A stretch of 43,831 nucleotides of DNA from a virus, in the IMG/VR virus record IMGVR_UViG_3300025137_000072, positions 1 to 43,831 of that record. One strand, 5' to 3'. Shown here piece after piece: positions 16,165 to 25,272 of this stretch (positions within the stretch are counted from its first letter, which is position 1; every line of letters starts with the position of its first letter). The position numbers and the translations under genes were made by a program. The notes beneath the pieces were generated by a model. That model ran no database searches, was not told where the DNA came from, and saw only the letters and a program-made list of their open reading frames with translations.

Positions 16165-16815
16165 CTATTTGAGCAACGAGAGGAAATTCTTAAACTCACG
16201 AACTTGGGTCTCATAGAGATCCGCACGAGGAGCTTTCTTAATTTCAGTCTCCATTATTTCAATTGCTTGTTGTTCAATAATACCGTTATTCCAAACCCAC
16301 TCAACACCTTCCATAACTCCATTAACAAATGCGCTAGGTGCAGATGGATCTTGTACGATGTCTACCGCATTAAGAATAAAATCGTCTTTGACGACCATTG
16401 CGTTACCATTGTTTTGCAAGCTTCCCATACCACGAGTTGAAACGCCTAATCTGACACCACCATCGAGCAAACCTTTTACAATTTGTCCCATAGGAGTTTC
16501 CAAAATAGTCGCTTTGCCCACAACATCATTACCCTTCCAATCAAGGGATTCGATCTTGTGAGAAACTTTATCTAAATTAACGGTCGGTCCTTCAGGGTGA
16601 TTTAACTCACCAACTGCTCTACCTTTCGAAACCTGCTCATCATTGTATTTACCGAGAGCTTTCTCCATGATAGGCTTTGGATATATTCGACCGTTTCGAT
16701 TCTTTTGTTCTGCTTGCATGAATACGCCTTCAATAGAATAGCTCCTCCCACCACCTTCTTTTTCTTCGGTGAGAATCTCTAAACTTTGATCTGTATATTC
16801 TGCAATCAGTTTCAT
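16165..16815 (-). CDS. 21: prohead maturation protease gp21
   Basis: This serine protease of the U9/S78 type cuts scaffold, capsid and internal proteins after (L/I)xE. Family blocks are clear: VFMQAEQKNRNGRIYPKPIM, VGELNHPEGPTVN with catalytic H73, GVSTRGMGSL with nucleophile S126, and the acidic IVQDPSAPSAFVNGVMEGVEW. The length of 216 is typical. It overlaps the upstream small gene by four bases and precedes gp22 by 18 bases. Its expected substrates in this window are gp23, gp22 and the group of proteins with capsid-targeting-like N-termini described at 32962-39778. Confidence 0.95.
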   Translation of the reverse strand: MKLIAEYTDQSLEILTEEKEGGGRSYSIEGVFMQAEQKNRNGRIYPKPIMEKALGKYNDEQVSKGRAVGELNHPEGPTVNLDKVSHKIESLDWKGNDVVGKATILETPMGQIVKGLLDGGVRLGVSTRGMGSLQNNGNAMVVKDDFILNAVDIVQDPSAPSAFVNGVMEGVEWVWNNGIIEQQAIEIMETEIKKAPRADLYETQVREFKNFLSLLK

Positions 16816-17027
16816 TTCTTTGCTGCCTTTATAAATTCCATTCCAGCTTTTTTTGCCATACCTAAAGTAGGATACGTATCTAGTTTTTCCATATCAATGT
16901 ATACGCAAAATTTGCCTTTTTCTTTATGGACCATTAACGTTTTACCATCAATTTTTTTATCAAAAACATGTTCGCCGGGCGGCATGCCCTTCCCCATCTT
17001 TTCTCTAAGTTGTGTAAATGTTATCAT
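16812..17027 (-). CDS. small basic prohead-region protein at the gp68 position
   Basis: The 71-residue protein lies between gp67 and gp21, where T4 has gp68, a prohead core component. It begins MITFTQLREKMGKG, which resembles the capsid-targeting peptides of T4 internal proteins with a possible cut after LRE. The rest (PPGEHVFDKKIDGKTLMVHKEKGKF, then GMAKKAGMEFIKAAKK) is basic and likely a small beta-rich domain plus a helix. I see no clear similarity to T4 gp68, so equivalence is by position. A late promoter octamer lies 16 bases upstream. Confidence 0.7.
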   Translation of the reverse strand: MITFTQLREKMGKGMPPGEHVFDKKIDGKTLMVHKEKGKFCVYIDMEKLDTYPTLGMAKKAGMEFIKAAKK

Positions 17028-17043
17028 TTCCTAATCCTACCTT

Positions 17044-17051
17044 TATTTATA
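17044..17051 (-). promoter_or_regulatory. T4-type late promoter (TATAAATA) before the gp68-position gene and gp21
   Basis: An exact minus-strand TATAAATA lies 16 bases upstream of the ATG at 17027, in the short gap after the gp67 gene. It would drive the gp68-position gene, 21, 22 and 23. Confidence 0.65.
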
Positions 17052-17077
17052 CTTTTATTACTTTCTACTCAAAAGAA

Positions 17078-17437
17078 TTATTCTTCTTCTTCTTCATCTT
17101 CGGTGGCTTCATCATCAGATTCTTCTTCATCGTCTTCCTCTTCATCGCCATCTTCTGAGTCAAGCTCAAGTTCGAGCTGATCGTCATCCTCATCCCCCAA
17201 CTCGTCATCTTCATCAACATCGTCATCTTCTTCTGCTCCGTTGAAAAGTTGATCAGCCAATTTAATTTTTTCTTGATCTAATAAATCATTTTGTCTAATT
17301 GTCATGACATCACCAAAGATCTTATTGGCACCGTTATAATCTTGCTCTAGAGCATTTGCAATCAAATCTTTGATATACTCATTAGGTTCTGAAACTGCAT
17401 TCTCAGCTTCTTGCGCTTCTACTTCACTCACTGTCAT
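17078..17437 (-). CDS. 67: prohead core protein gp67-like
   Basis: The 119-residue protein has a helical N-terminal half (NEYIKDLIANALEQDYNGANKIFGDVMTIRQNDLLDQEKIKLADQLF, about residues 19-66) and an extreme Asp/Glu C-terminus from about residue 69 to the end. This layout and the place directly after gp20 match gp67-type core proteins of marine T4-like phages. It overlaps the portal gene by 14 bases. The acidic tail could balance basic internal proteins in the core. The repetitive GAA/GAT codons create a meaningless Ser-rich reading on the other strand. Confidence 0.85.
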   Translation of the reverse strand: MTVSEVEAQEAENAVSEPNEYIKDLIANALEQDYNGANKIFGDVMTIRQNDLLDQEKIKLADQLFNGAEEDDDVDEDDELGDEDDDQLELELDSEDGDEEEDDEEESDDEATEDEEEEE

Positions 17438-18989
17438 CTCCTTGTACAGGTTTCAATTCAAATTTTTGTCCTTGAGCTTGTTGACCCTGTGGCTCTTCCT
17501 CAGGCTCTTGCTCTTGTTCACCATTGATTTCTTTATTCATTTTTTCTACGTCTTCATCAGAAAGCATAAGTACATTCTTTTGAATCCATTCTTTAGAGAA
17601 ATACTCTCCAGCATAGTTATTGATTTGATCGAGTGTTTGTACTCTTTCTCTCAATACTTCCATATCCCGTAATTCTGTAAAGTGGTTATCCCTTACATAG
17701 TTAACGGTAATATCATTTTTCCACTCTTCCCAATCTTCTTCAGTAATAATGCCTTTAAGAATAAGTTGAGTTCTCAGAATACCATAGAAAAGATGAGCAA
17801 ATCTCATACGCAATCTATCGATAAACTTTTGGAATTTTAATTCATCTCTATTTACCTCAGTAGATCTACCAAGATTAAATTGATTCTCTTGTTCTAGCCG
17901 ACTAAGCGGTACATTCAATGACCGGTAAACTTTCTTTTGAAAGAAAATTACATCATCAATTTGGCCAAGGTTTTCTCCACCCGGTAGTGTAGATATCTCT
18001 GTGCCTTTACCACCTTCACGGCGAGGCAACCAAAAGTCTTCTAACATTGACATATGTTTACGGTCATCTTTAATTTGACCGGTTGCTGCATCATACACAA
18101 GCTTATTACGATACTTAGTCATAATATCTTTCATGTATTGTTCAGCTTTACCACGTGGTAAGCTACCAACATCTACATAAAAGATTCTCCGCTCGGGTGC
18201 ACGTGCAAGGCGATAGATAACTAATGAGTCTTCCATCATTCGCAATTGATTAATAGGCTTTAAAGCTTTATGCAAAAACGAAATAATCTTTTTACGATCT
18301 TCACTGAGCAAACCAGATGTAACATAACTTACTGCATCATTTGTCATCTTTACACCGGATGTAGATGACCCTGGCTTTTCTTGGAAGATATAAAACTCTT
18401 CAGTATTCTCAATGATATCTGCACCAGTTACTGGATCTTTTTTCTTCTTAATCTTTTTGACCTTGCGCATTTTAGCAGCATCAATAGGTCGTATTTCTTG
18501 AATACCTTCTTTAGGATTTGCTTCATTCAAAACAAGATGATGGTAGATTCTTCCATCCACATACCACCTACGGAAAATATCATGGCCTAACTCTTTAAAG
18601 TTAAGCATTCCATATATGTTATCGAATTCTTCTGTAATTTTCTTTTTAATAGAATCAGGAGCTTTTACTTCCTCCATGTTCAATTCTAAAGTTTGTTCTA
18701 ACTGGCTACCGGTAATTGACTCATTGACAATATCTTCGATAGCAGCATCAACTTCAGGATGCATTGCATTACCGCGGTATTTCATAATCAATTGATAGTT
18801 GTCTTTTGAATCGTCATCACCTAGATTCAGGTACTGACCATAGTGTGAACCAGATGCAGTTGCATAACTACCACCTTCATCATCCCGCGGAGGAACGACG
18901 GATGGTAATTTCATTTCATCTTTCTTTTTGGACCGCTTGATTTCAAAACCAAATAGTTTGACGCCGTCTTGTCCTGATTGTTCTGCCAT
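17424..18989 (-). CDS. 20: portal vertex protein gp20
   Basis: The 521-residue protein is the dodecameric portal through which gp17 packages DNA. Recognisable T4-like blocks include YRGNAMHPEVDAAIEDIVNE, IYRLARAPERRIFYVDVGSLP, then FWLPRREGGKGTEISTLPGG, followed by VYRSLNVPLSRL. The C-terminus is Gln/Glu-rich and unlike the core, as is common. Its gene lies behind a terminator hairpin at 19001-19036 that separates it from gp19. A promoter for it is not obvious; read-through from gp18/gp19 is likely. Confidence 0.96.
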   Translation of the reverse strand: MAEQSGQDGVKLFGFEIKRSKKKDEMKLPSVVPPRDDEGGSYATASGSHYGQYLNLGDDDSKDNYQLIMKYRGNAMHPEVDAAIEDIVNESITGSQLEQTLELNMEEVKAPDSIKKKITEEFDNIYGMLNFKELGHDIFRRWYVDGRIYHHLVLNEANPKEGIQEIRPIDAAKMRKVKKIKKKKDPVTGADIIENTEEFYIFQEKPGSSTSGVKMTNDAVSYVTSGLLSEDRKKIISFLHKALKPINQLRMMEDSLVIYRLARAPERRIFYVDVGSLPRGKAEQYMKDIMTKYRNKLVYDAATGQIKDDRKHMSMLEDFWLPRREGGKGTEISTLPGGENLGQIDDVIFFQKKVYRSLNVPLSRLEQENQFNLGRSTEVNRDELKFQKFIDRLRMRFAHLFYGILRTQLILKGIITEEDWEEWKNDITVNYVRDNHFTELRDMEVLRERVQTLDQINNYAGEYFSKEWIQKNVLMLSDEDVEKMNKEINGEQEQEPEEEPQGQQAQGQKFELKPVQGDDSE

Positions 18990-19000
18990 TATAATTACCT

Positions 19001-19036
19001 TACATTAAAGAAGAAGAGCCGACCGTTGCCGGCTCT
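19001..19036 (-). terminator. hairpin terminator between gp19 and gp20
   Basis: A 7-bp stem (19015-19021 with 19030-19036) and 8-base loop is followed on the minus strand by TTCTTCTTT. It lies just after the gp19 stop and before gp20, so it would attenuate rather than block expression of the portal relative to the abundant tube protein. Confidence 0.65.
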
Positions 19037-19050
19037 CCTCTATTTATTAC

Positions 19051-19578
19051 TTATGAAGTGGTATTAGACTCATAGTACTGGTATGCCCAGATACAATTGA
19101 ATCTTTCAATATTATCGTTATCACCATAACTCAAAGTTATTTCTGACAAATCCTGTGGATAAGCACCACGGAATGTATATGTCTTCAATACTGATGAGTC
19201 ACGATCAAGCTGTTCAACTTTTAGATCAGCTTCGTAAGCAATCGGAGATGTAAGTCCGGTATTAGCACTATGTGCATTGATACCATTCATCCATCTTTCA
19301 ATTGCATCACGAACTGAAAAGTCGGTGTCATTAATGATAGTAGTATTCCATTCAGCGAATGTCCTATCACCAGCCATTTTGAGGATACGTCCTCTAAATG
19401 CAACTGGAATGATTCCGAAAGTTGAACCGGGCAATGATGCAGCTTCACAAAGGAATGATGTTAATTCAGCATCACCGTTTGCAAAACCCGGATAGTTAAT
19501 AGTTACTTTAAAGAGGTTGGGACGTGCCCCACCGCCTCTAAGTTTCGACTTAAAATCGTCTACTCCGAGAACAGCCAT
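19051..19578 (-). CDS. 19: tail tube protein gp19
   Basis: The 175-residue protein follows the sheath gene by 14 bases as in T4. Family features include FKSKLRGGGARPNLFKVTI, FLCEAASLPGSTFGIIPVAFRGR, then ILKMAGDRTFAEWNTTIINDTDF, a VRDAIERWMNGI helix, and a C-terminal strand set (LSYGDNDNIERFNCIWAYQYYE). Hexamers stack to make the inner tube through which DNA passes. The terminator downstream supports high expression with the sheath. Confidence 0.95.
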   Translation of the reverse strand: MAVLGVDDFKSKLRGGGARPNLFKVTINYPGFANGDAELTSFLCEAASLPGSTFGIIPVAFRGRILKMAGDRTFAEWNTTIINDTDFSVRDAIERWMNGINAHSANTGLTSPIAYEADLKVEQLDRDSSVLKTYTFRGAYPQDLSEITLSYGDNDNIERFNCIWAYQYYESNTTS

Positions 19579-19592
19579 TTTACATTACCTCC

Positions 19593-21356
19593 TTAAACCG
19601 TGCCAACTACTTCTTCAAAGTCAACACCTGTTCTAACTGCCACAAAATTCAGAGTGACGTAGTTGATAGAACGTGCTGGTTTGATGAAGATGTTTGCGAT
19701 GAACTCATTACGATCAACAATAGCTGCAGTATTGTTTGTCTCATCACAGACTACTCTAAAGTCTGTAATACCACGTCGACCTTTTACTTCTCGGAGGACT
19801 GGCTCTACGATGTTGACAAACTCTGCTCTTGTGAATTCATCATTGAATTCAAAGAGTACTTGTTGAGCGGCTCGGCCGATTGCTCTTTCGAGTACAAGGA
19901 AGAGTCTCCGTACATTGACTCGATCAAATGCTGAAGGTCTACCCAACATTGTCTTATCACCGTAAAGAATTGTCCCTTGCCCAGGAATGTTAGCAATTGG
20001 ATTTACATCTGCTTTATACAGTGTATCCCTTTGTGACTTATTAGGAGTATAGGCAAGGCCTGTAATTCCTAAGTAGCCGCCACGCCTTTGACCTGCTGGA
20101 GAGAACCAAGGTGCTCTATCTAAGTCTGTGGCTGCACAAATACCGGCAGTAGATGATGCTGCTGGAATATGGATGAACTGGTCATTGTACTTATCATAGA
20201 CTTTCAAGTAGTTGTTATCTGCGACAAGGTATGATGAGTTTGTAAATGTGTTTGCAGTTGCTACTACATTAGTTACTGCAGTTGCTGCTGAAGATACATT
20301 TACTACGTCATCTCTTGCTGGAGATGCAAGTACGATACAGTCTTTGCGAAGTGACTGAGCAGTTGATACCAAGTCATTAACGACTGTGGCCTGATCAGTA
20401 CTGTTTGTCATTCCCGGTGCAATCAAGAAGTCAACTTCTACTTGGTTTTCATCTTCGAAAAGATCAAATCCAGAAAGAAACTCTGATGTTGTCAGGGCTG
20501 GTGAATTAACACCCTTAGTGAATGCGTGATCGGAAGTTGTTGGAGAACTTAACCTAAAGTTATCTCCACTATCGATGTCTGTTCCTGCTCCTGCAGCAAT
20601 AAAGCTAGCATCGAACCCGGCCATCCAGACATATTCGGAACGCTCGTTAATAACATCTTTTGCGAAGTTATTGGTTCCATCTGGATTCTTAGCATCTTTA
20701 CCTACAGACACAAACGGGAATGTTTCTAGAACTGTACCTTTTGTTCCAGTAAACTTACCTTCTTGGTCAATCACTACTGCATGCATTTCATCAAATGTAG
20801 CTGCACGATTAGAAGCGTAGGTTGAAGTGAGTGGCGATTTATCAAATTCATTTTGATAAGCCCATCCGCTAAATGTTGTGGCAGAGGATGAATCTGCAGG
20901 ACAAATTGACACACGAATTGAGTTTCCAAGATCACCTGGGTATTTCGCAACAAATGTGTGTGAATTAGATGTTAGTGTTGACAGCTGAGAATTAAAATCT
21001 GTTTCGTTCTTTACAGTTGGTGTCGGTAAAGAACCATCTGAATCAGCGGCAGCTTGGCCGATAATAGAACGAGAATTCTTAGCTGCACTAGTAGCTTCCC
21101 TCACTACTTGCAGTGCACTTGAGTAGCGCAAGAAGTATTGTGCTGAGTGGAAGTCTATGGTATTTGCGGAGTCTGGTGTTGCAAAGTTATCGACTAGAGT
21201 TGCCTCATTGTCAACTAAAACTCTTTGTGCAACAGGACCCCAACGAAAGTTACCTACGATTGCTCCGGTAGTTGACTGAACGTTTGGAACGCCACCAGTC
21301 AGGTCTATTTCCTTTACAACAACCGCTGGACTTTCTGACGGTGTGCCGAGTGCCAT
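19593..21356 (-). CDS. 18: contractile tail sheath protein gp18
   Basis: The 587-residue protein has the typical T4 sheath N-terminus (PAVVVKEIDLTGGVPNVQSTTGAIVGNFRWGPV), a variable middle domain with many Asp/Ser residues, and the conserved C-terminal domain: APWFSPAGQRRG, then LGITGLAYTPNKSQRDTLY, GTILYGDKTMLGRPSAFDRVNVRRLFLVLERAIG. Sheath subunits contract to drive the tube into the cell. A late promoter octamer lies 64 bases upstream, leaving an unusually long leader for this window. Confidence 0.96.
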   Translation of the reverse strand: MALGTPSESPAVVVKEIDLTGGVPNVQSTTGAIVGNFRWGPVAQRVLVDNEATLVDNFATPDSANTIDFHSAQYFLRYSSALQVVREATSAAKNSRSIIGQAAADSDGSLPTPTVKNETDFNSQLSTLTSNSHTFVAKYPGDLGNSIRVSICPADSSSATTFSGWAYQNEFDKSPLTSTYASNRAATFDEMHAVVIDQEGKFTGTKGTVLETFPFVSVGKDAKNPDGTNNFAKDVINERSEYVWMAGFDASFIAAGAGTDIDSGDNFRLSSPTTSDHAFTKGVNSPALTTSEFLSGFDLFEDENQVEVDFLIAPGMTNSTDQATVVNDLVSTAQSLRKDCIVLASPARDDVVNVSSAATAVTNVVATANTFTNSSYLVADNNYLKVYDKYNDQFIHIPAASSTAGICAATDLDRAPWFSPAGQRRGGYLGITGLAYTPNKSQRDTLYKADVNPIANIPGQGTILYGDKTMLGRPSAFDRVNVRRLFLVLERAIGRAAQQVLFEFNDEFTRAEFVNIVEPVLREVKGRRGITDFRVVCDETNNTAAIVDRNEFIANIFIKPARSINYVTLNFVAVRTGVDFEEVVGTV

Positions 21357-21419
21357 AGCTTTGTTTTCCTTTTAACTAATTATATGATTTCATAATACGG
21401 TTATTGTTCAATATACCAT

Positions 21420-21427
21420 TATTTATA
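21420..21427 (-). promoter_or_regulatory. T4-type late promoter (TATAAATA) for gp18-gp19
   Basis: An exact minus-strand TATAAATA lies in the gap between the terminase stop and the gp18 ATG, 64 bases upstream. It would give the sheath and tube genes a transcript of their own. Confidence 0.65.
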
Positions 21428-21433
21428 ATATTA

Positions 21434-23074
21434 CTAATCTTTAATTCTATCGAAGATTCCGTCAGTTGTACTAAGATCTGGCTCATATCCTTGTACTTGC
21501 CAGTTATCTGGATCATTTCTTATATCTAAATCTACGTCATCTTGTCCATTTTGTATAAACCCAAATGGTACGATATCTTCTTCAATCTCTTTCATTCGTT
21601 GATCAAATAACATTTGCTTTAAGTTGATATCAGTCATATCACCAAAATATTGAGTAGAACAAAAATAACCAAACATAACAAGGTTCATCATTAAGTCATC
21701 ATGGTTACCGTTACTGGCTTCGTATGATTGGCCTCGTGCTTCGAACGTAGATATTTCTAGGATAGTTTGATCGTCAACAATTTCTAGCTTGTGTGTTTCA
21801 AGTATGTCTTTAATAGCCGAACAACCGAGTCTTTTAGTTTTTCTTGTGATTTCAATACCAATAGCATTGGCTTTGACCGATGACTCGACATGCACGTTTT
21901 CATATTCTAAATCATGATATAAACCATTACAAACTACTGTTCCTTGATCATTCGCTTCAATTACAACATAAGCTTCATTGTAGACTTTTGCATACTTATA
22001 TATAATAGTAGGGAAGAGAATAGGAGAGATAGTGTTGTTCCGATAAACAGCCACCTGTGCAAATGGGCGAACGCTAATATCGATTAAAGTAAAAGTAGAA
22101 TAATCCTGCCCTCTTCCCTTACTCACATCAACTGTCATTATATAGTCGTGTTTTTCTACAGGCTCTTCGTATATACGTAAGGCTCCACCTTCCATTTCTC
22201 GTTTATACGGTTTAGATCTTAATGATAATAAACAATCAGCACTTATAAGTGTATCACCTGTTCCAAAGAATGTATTGCCAAACTCTTGGTCAAATTGCAA
22301 TTGACTCGTATTAGAAATTGTTTGAGCTTTCCAGTCTTCATTACGACCCGGAACATCCCACCAATCCACACGAAAATTATGGAACTCATTTATACCTTGG
22401 ACAGATCCTTCCCATATTTTATGGAACTGATTGCCGATACCATTTGCGGTAGAAGTAACAATTACTTTTGTAGCCGTACCTGCAGATACAACTGGATATG
22501 TAGATGTGTAAAACTCAGATGCTCTTTCTACAAAAGCAAACTCGTCCAAGTATAATAGATTAACTGACATACCACGAATAGAGCTACCGCTAGTTGCAGC
22601 CGCAAGGATCCGCGAGTTATTACTGAATTCCAAGCTTCCTTTGTTAAGAGCTTTCGAACCCGGCTGTAAAAAGAACGGAATGTTTTCCAGCATGAGCGTA
22701 ATACGAGATAACATTTCCCGAGCAGTCGCCCCTTTATTCGCAAGAATCGCAATTGTTTTTTCCGGATGGAAGAGCGCGTACCAGAGGAGATATGCGCATG
22801 CTGAGATGGATTTTCCAGATTGGCGACAAGCAAGAATAATTGAGAAGCGATTGTCATTAAAGTGTCCAAACATTTCTTTTTGGTAAGGATATAGTTTAAA
22901 CGGAACTAGACCTTGGTCTAAAGAAATAACTTTTACGTATTCTTCTGCAAAGTAAATAGGATCATCCATACATTTTTTGTATATTTGTAAAAGTTCCGGA
23001 GTCCATACTTGAAGTACTCCATCTCTTTTAACATTTGGATTTCCTAGATATGCTTCATTCTGTAGGAGTGACAT
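21434..23074 (-). CDS. 17: terminase large subunit gp17
   Basis: The 546-residue protein is the packaging ATPase-nuclease. The ATPase half shows Walker A ACRQSGKS (K88), Walker B LLYLDEFAF (D177, E178) and coupling motif TSTANG (207-212). The RNase H-like nuclease half shows D316 in MTVDVSKGRG, E373 in VIEANDQG, and D459/D460 in NHDDLMMNLVMFG. It pumps DNA through gp20 and cuts the concatemer. It overlaps the gp16 gene by 20 bases. No intein or homing insertion is present. Confidence 0.97.
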   Translation of the reverse strand: MSLLQNEAYLGNPNVKRDGVLQVWTPELLQIYKKCMDDPIYFAEEYVKVISLDQGLVPFKLYPYQKEMFGHFNDNRFSIILACRQSGKSISACAYLLWYALFHPEKTIAILANKGATAREMLSRITLMLENIPFFLQPGSKALNKGSLEFSNNSRILAAATSGSSIRGMSVNLLYLDEFAFVERASEFYTSTYPVVSAGTATKVIVTSTANGIGNQFHKIWEGSVQGINEFHNFRVDWWDVPGRNEDWKAQTISNTSQLQFDQEFGNTFFGTGDTLISADCLLSLRSKPYKREMEGGALRIYEEPVEKHDYIMTVDVSKGRGQDYSTFTLIDISVRPFAQVAVYRNNTISPILFPTIIYKYAKVYNEAYVVIEANDQGTVVCNGLYHDLEYENVHVESSVKANAIGIEITRKTKRLGCSAIKDILETHKLEIVDDQTILEISTFEARGQSYEASNGNHDDLMMNLVMFGYFCSTQYFGDMTDINLKQMLFDQRMKEIEEDIVPFGFIQNGQDDVDLDIRNDPDNWQVQGYEPDLSTTDGIFDRIKD

Positions 23075-23396
23075 CTACCAGTTTTTCATCATCTTTAGTA
23101 ACCATCATTTTTTGAAGATCAGCTGTTGTCAAAAATAAGTTATTAGTAGTACCACCTGCTATTTGAGGTGCTTCATCCTTTTTATCTATATCTTTTTGTT
23201 TCTTGTTTAAATCCATAAGCTTGTCATTTACATCTGATATATTTTTTATCATACCAGATAAGACTTCATATGCTCTTGGATGCTCGGATTGCCGAGCAAC
23301 TTCAATCATGTCTTCTAAACTTTCACGGCCTTTTTCAATTAAGTCATAATATGTTTGTCTAGAATAATCATAATCACTTTTTACATTATCACTCAT
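23055..23396 (-). CDS. 16: terminase small subunit gp16
   Basis: The 113-residue protein precedes gp17 as in T4. It has the helical core of T4-like gp16: YYDLIEKGRESLEDMIEVARQSEHPRAYEVLSGMIKNISDVNDKLMDL, followed by a Lys-rich linker and NNLFLTTADLQKMM, a segment conserved among marine relatives as I recall. It would form rings that recognise DNA and stimulate the gp17 ATPase. It is shorter than T4 gp16, lacking C-terminal sequence. Four-base overlap with gp15 and 20-base overlap with gp17 imply coupling. Confidence 0.9.
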   Translation of the reverse strand: MSDNVKSDYDYSRQTYYDLIEKGRESLEDMIEVARQSEHPRAYEVLSGMIKNISDVNDKLMDLNKKQKDIDKKDEAPQIAGGTTNNLFLTTADLQKMMVTKDDEKLVDVTPTE

Positions 23397-24184
23397 GAAC
23401 TATCACCTGTCATTTCTATAGTATTGGTAAATCCAAAATCACTATCTGCCGTGCCAAATGTTGCAAGAGGATTCGGTTTAGTAGTTATAGTTTCTAGTTT
23501 TACATCAGAATCAAGTAAACCCGCATTAATATCGTATATATTATTAATTGCAGAACGGATAATAGCTTTATCGGCGATATCACCATAAAATTGTGTTTTC
23601 ATTTCAAAGTTTATCGTGTAGATGATCGTGCGTCTTTGTTCTAAAGCGCCTTCGTAGTCATCAGCGAATGTAACTCCCTGAATCACAATTGGTATATCTT
23701 CAACAAAGTTTGGATATTCCGTTGGAAAAGGTTTAATTGTTAATGTGTATTGTGGATTAAACGTTGGCAGTATTTGCTCAACGATCTGCAAAGCATCGTC
23801 TTGGTTCTTTGCAAATATGTTTAATTGAAAATCCAAGTTATACGGTACTGGTGAATAGAACTTTTGTCTATTTGCACTGGTTGTACCGAGAGTAGAGAAG
23901 TTACTTACCTTCGACAATTGCCTAGTTAAATCATAAGTTATATTGACAATCTCAAATGACATGCGAGGCAACTTAAGTGCTACTCGAGTATCATTAACTA
24001 AGTCTGGATTTTCTCTTATTCTTTCTAGATATTTCATCTTAGGTGCATAAGCAAGTGGAACCTTTAATTGATTCAACACCGCACCGGATGTGCTTTTCCT
24101 TAATACATAAATGTTATTAAACAGTCTACCGAATATAGAGACTGACTTTCGCATTTTTTCATGATAGAAGTGTCCACCAAACAT
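23393..24184 (-). CDS. 15: tail sheath stabiliser and completion protein gp15
   Basis: The 263-residue protein opens with FGGHFYHEKMRKSVSIFGRLFNNIYV, the hallmark of T4-like gp15, and continues with VPLAYAPKMKYLERI, YDLTRQLSK and YSPVPYNLDFQLNIFAKNQDDALQIVEQILP. It caps the finished tail and joins it to the head. It is normally next to gp14, but here a fibre-like gene (24202-25251) intervenes 17 bases upstream. The last 40 residues are Thr/Ser-rich and probably flexible. Confidence 0.95.
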   Translation of the reverse strand: MFGGHFYHEKMRKSVSIFGRLFNNIYVLRKSTSGAVLNQLKVPLAYAPKMKYLERIRENPDLVNDTRVALKLPRMSFEIVNITYDLTRQLSKVSNFSTLGTTSANRQKFYSPVPYNLDFQLNIFAKNQDDALQIVEQILPTFNPQYTLTIKPFPTEYPNFVEDIPIVIQGVTFADDYEGALEQRRTIIYTINFEMKTQFYGDIADKAIIRSAINNIYDINAGLLDSDVKLETITTKPNPLATFGTADSDFGFTNTIEMTGDSS

Positions 24185-24201
24185 CTAGTATTATCCTACT
24201 T

Positions 24202-25251
24202 TTATAACGCTGCTATTCTAGCTTTAAAAGCTGCAAAGTCGGCACTTGCCGCTACTTCGGTTTTCAATTGTGTTAAAGTAATCGTCTCTGTAAATGTTGC
24301 ATCAAGCTGAACCGACTTTGCACCAGTGTTTGTTGTAATAGTAATATTACTGCCGGCAACAAGATTAAGCGTAGCTGATGCGCTACCAGCAGCAATATTA
24401 CTTTGTCCTACAGAAGAAATAGTGCTGAAAGCAGTTGAACTACCAGCTGCTTCTCTTGCTTGAACATAACCAGAATCGATTATAGTGGCAAGATAAGTAT
24501 TATCAATTTTGCTTCGAACATAGGTAGCATTAATGAGGGTAGTTGCTTCAGCAGAATCTAAAAAGTTATATGTAATTTGCTTTGATTGTATGTAAGAAGA
24601 ATCAATAAGGCTAATTGCTTCAGCAGAATCTAAAAAGTCATATGTAATTTGGCGAGCTTGAATGTAAGAAGAATCAATAAGTGCAATTGCCTCGGATGAA
24701 TCTAAAAAGTCATATGTTGTTTGCCTAGCTTGGATATAAGAAGAATCTATTAAATTTAATACTTGAGCTGAATCCGGTAACGCATCGATTGCTGCAGCAT
24801 TAGCATCTTCTGCATTAGTGGCTCTTGTAATTTCTGCCGCAATGTTATTTGCATTTGCTGTTTCTGCTGCTCGTGCAGTTGATGCCTCATTAGTAATTGC
24901 GGTAGCATTAGCAGTTTCGGCTGCTCGAGCAGTTGATGCTTCGTTAGTAATTGCAGTAGCGTTGGCAGTTTCAGCTGCAATAGCTCTTACAATTTCTGCC
25001 CTAATACTACTGCCATTTGAATCTTCTGCAGCGGTAGCTCGAGCTATTTCAGTATTAAGATTATTAGTAAGCGTAGCATCTGCTGTAGCTCGTGTTGAAA
25101 TTTCACTATTAAGGTTGCTAGTAAGAACTGCTTCTGCAGCAGTTGCTCTACTTGTTTCAGCTGAATCTACAGCAACTAAATGCGAAAAGTTACCATCCAT
25201 ATTTGCTATGGTAAGTTTTGAACCTTTTACATTTCGAAATACTAGTGTCAT
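24202..25251 (-). CDS. repetitive tail fibre shaft protein
   Basis: The N-terminus (FRNVKGSKLTIANMDGNFSHL) matches the KGSxLTxxEMDxNF start common to phage fibre proteins. Residues about 30-155 are Ala/Thr/Glu-rich 18-residue repeats (AAETANATAITNEASTAR), likely a trimeric coiled coil. Three 24-residue repeats follow (LDSSEAIALIDSSYIQAR). The C-terminal 80 residues are a small Ser/Thr-rich beta region ending in a helix. The LIDSSYIQ unit is shared with the S74 spike at 5728. It interrupts the gp14-gp15 neighbourhood. A receptor-binding or connector role is inferred. Confidence 0.75.
   Translation of the reverse strand: MTLVFRNVKGSKLTIANMDGNFSHLVAVDSAETSRATAAEAVLTSNLNSEISTRATADATLTNNLNTEIARATAAEDSNGSSIRAEIVRAIAAETANATAITNEASTARAAETANATAITNEASTARAAETANANNIAAEITRATNAEDANAAAIDALPDSAQVLNLIDSSYIQARQTTYDFLDSSEAIALIDSSYIQARQITYDFLDSAEAISLIDSSYIQSKQITYNFLDSAEATTLINATYVRSKIDNTYLATIIDSGYVQAREAAGSSTAFSTISSVGQSNIAAGSASATLNLVAGSNITITTNTGAKSVQLDATFTETITLTQLKTEVAASADFAAFKARIAAL
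24545..24760. repeat. three 72-bp tandem repeats in the fibre shaft gene
   Basis: Units start at 24545, 24617 and 24689, with a degenerate continuation at 24761. Each encodes 24 residues containing LIDSSYIQ and a YxFLDS segment. The spacing is exact, so copy number could change by recombination without breaking the frame. Confidence 0.85.
24878..24985. repeat. two 54-bp tandem repeats in the fibre shaft gene
   Basis: Units at 24878-24931 and 24932-24985 encode the 18-residue Ala/Thr-rich coil repeat; a partial third unit lies just before 24878. Confidence 0.75.
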
Positions 25252-25272
25252 TTTATTACCCTACCTTGTTTG

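Noticed and set aside
16968-17180. Rightward serine-run frame
   Set aside because: It arises from GAA/GAT repeats coding the acidic tail of gp67 on the other strand.
24545-24985. Regular repeats that might be a CRISPR array
   Set aside because: The repeats are contiguous, in frame and protein-coding, with no spacers.
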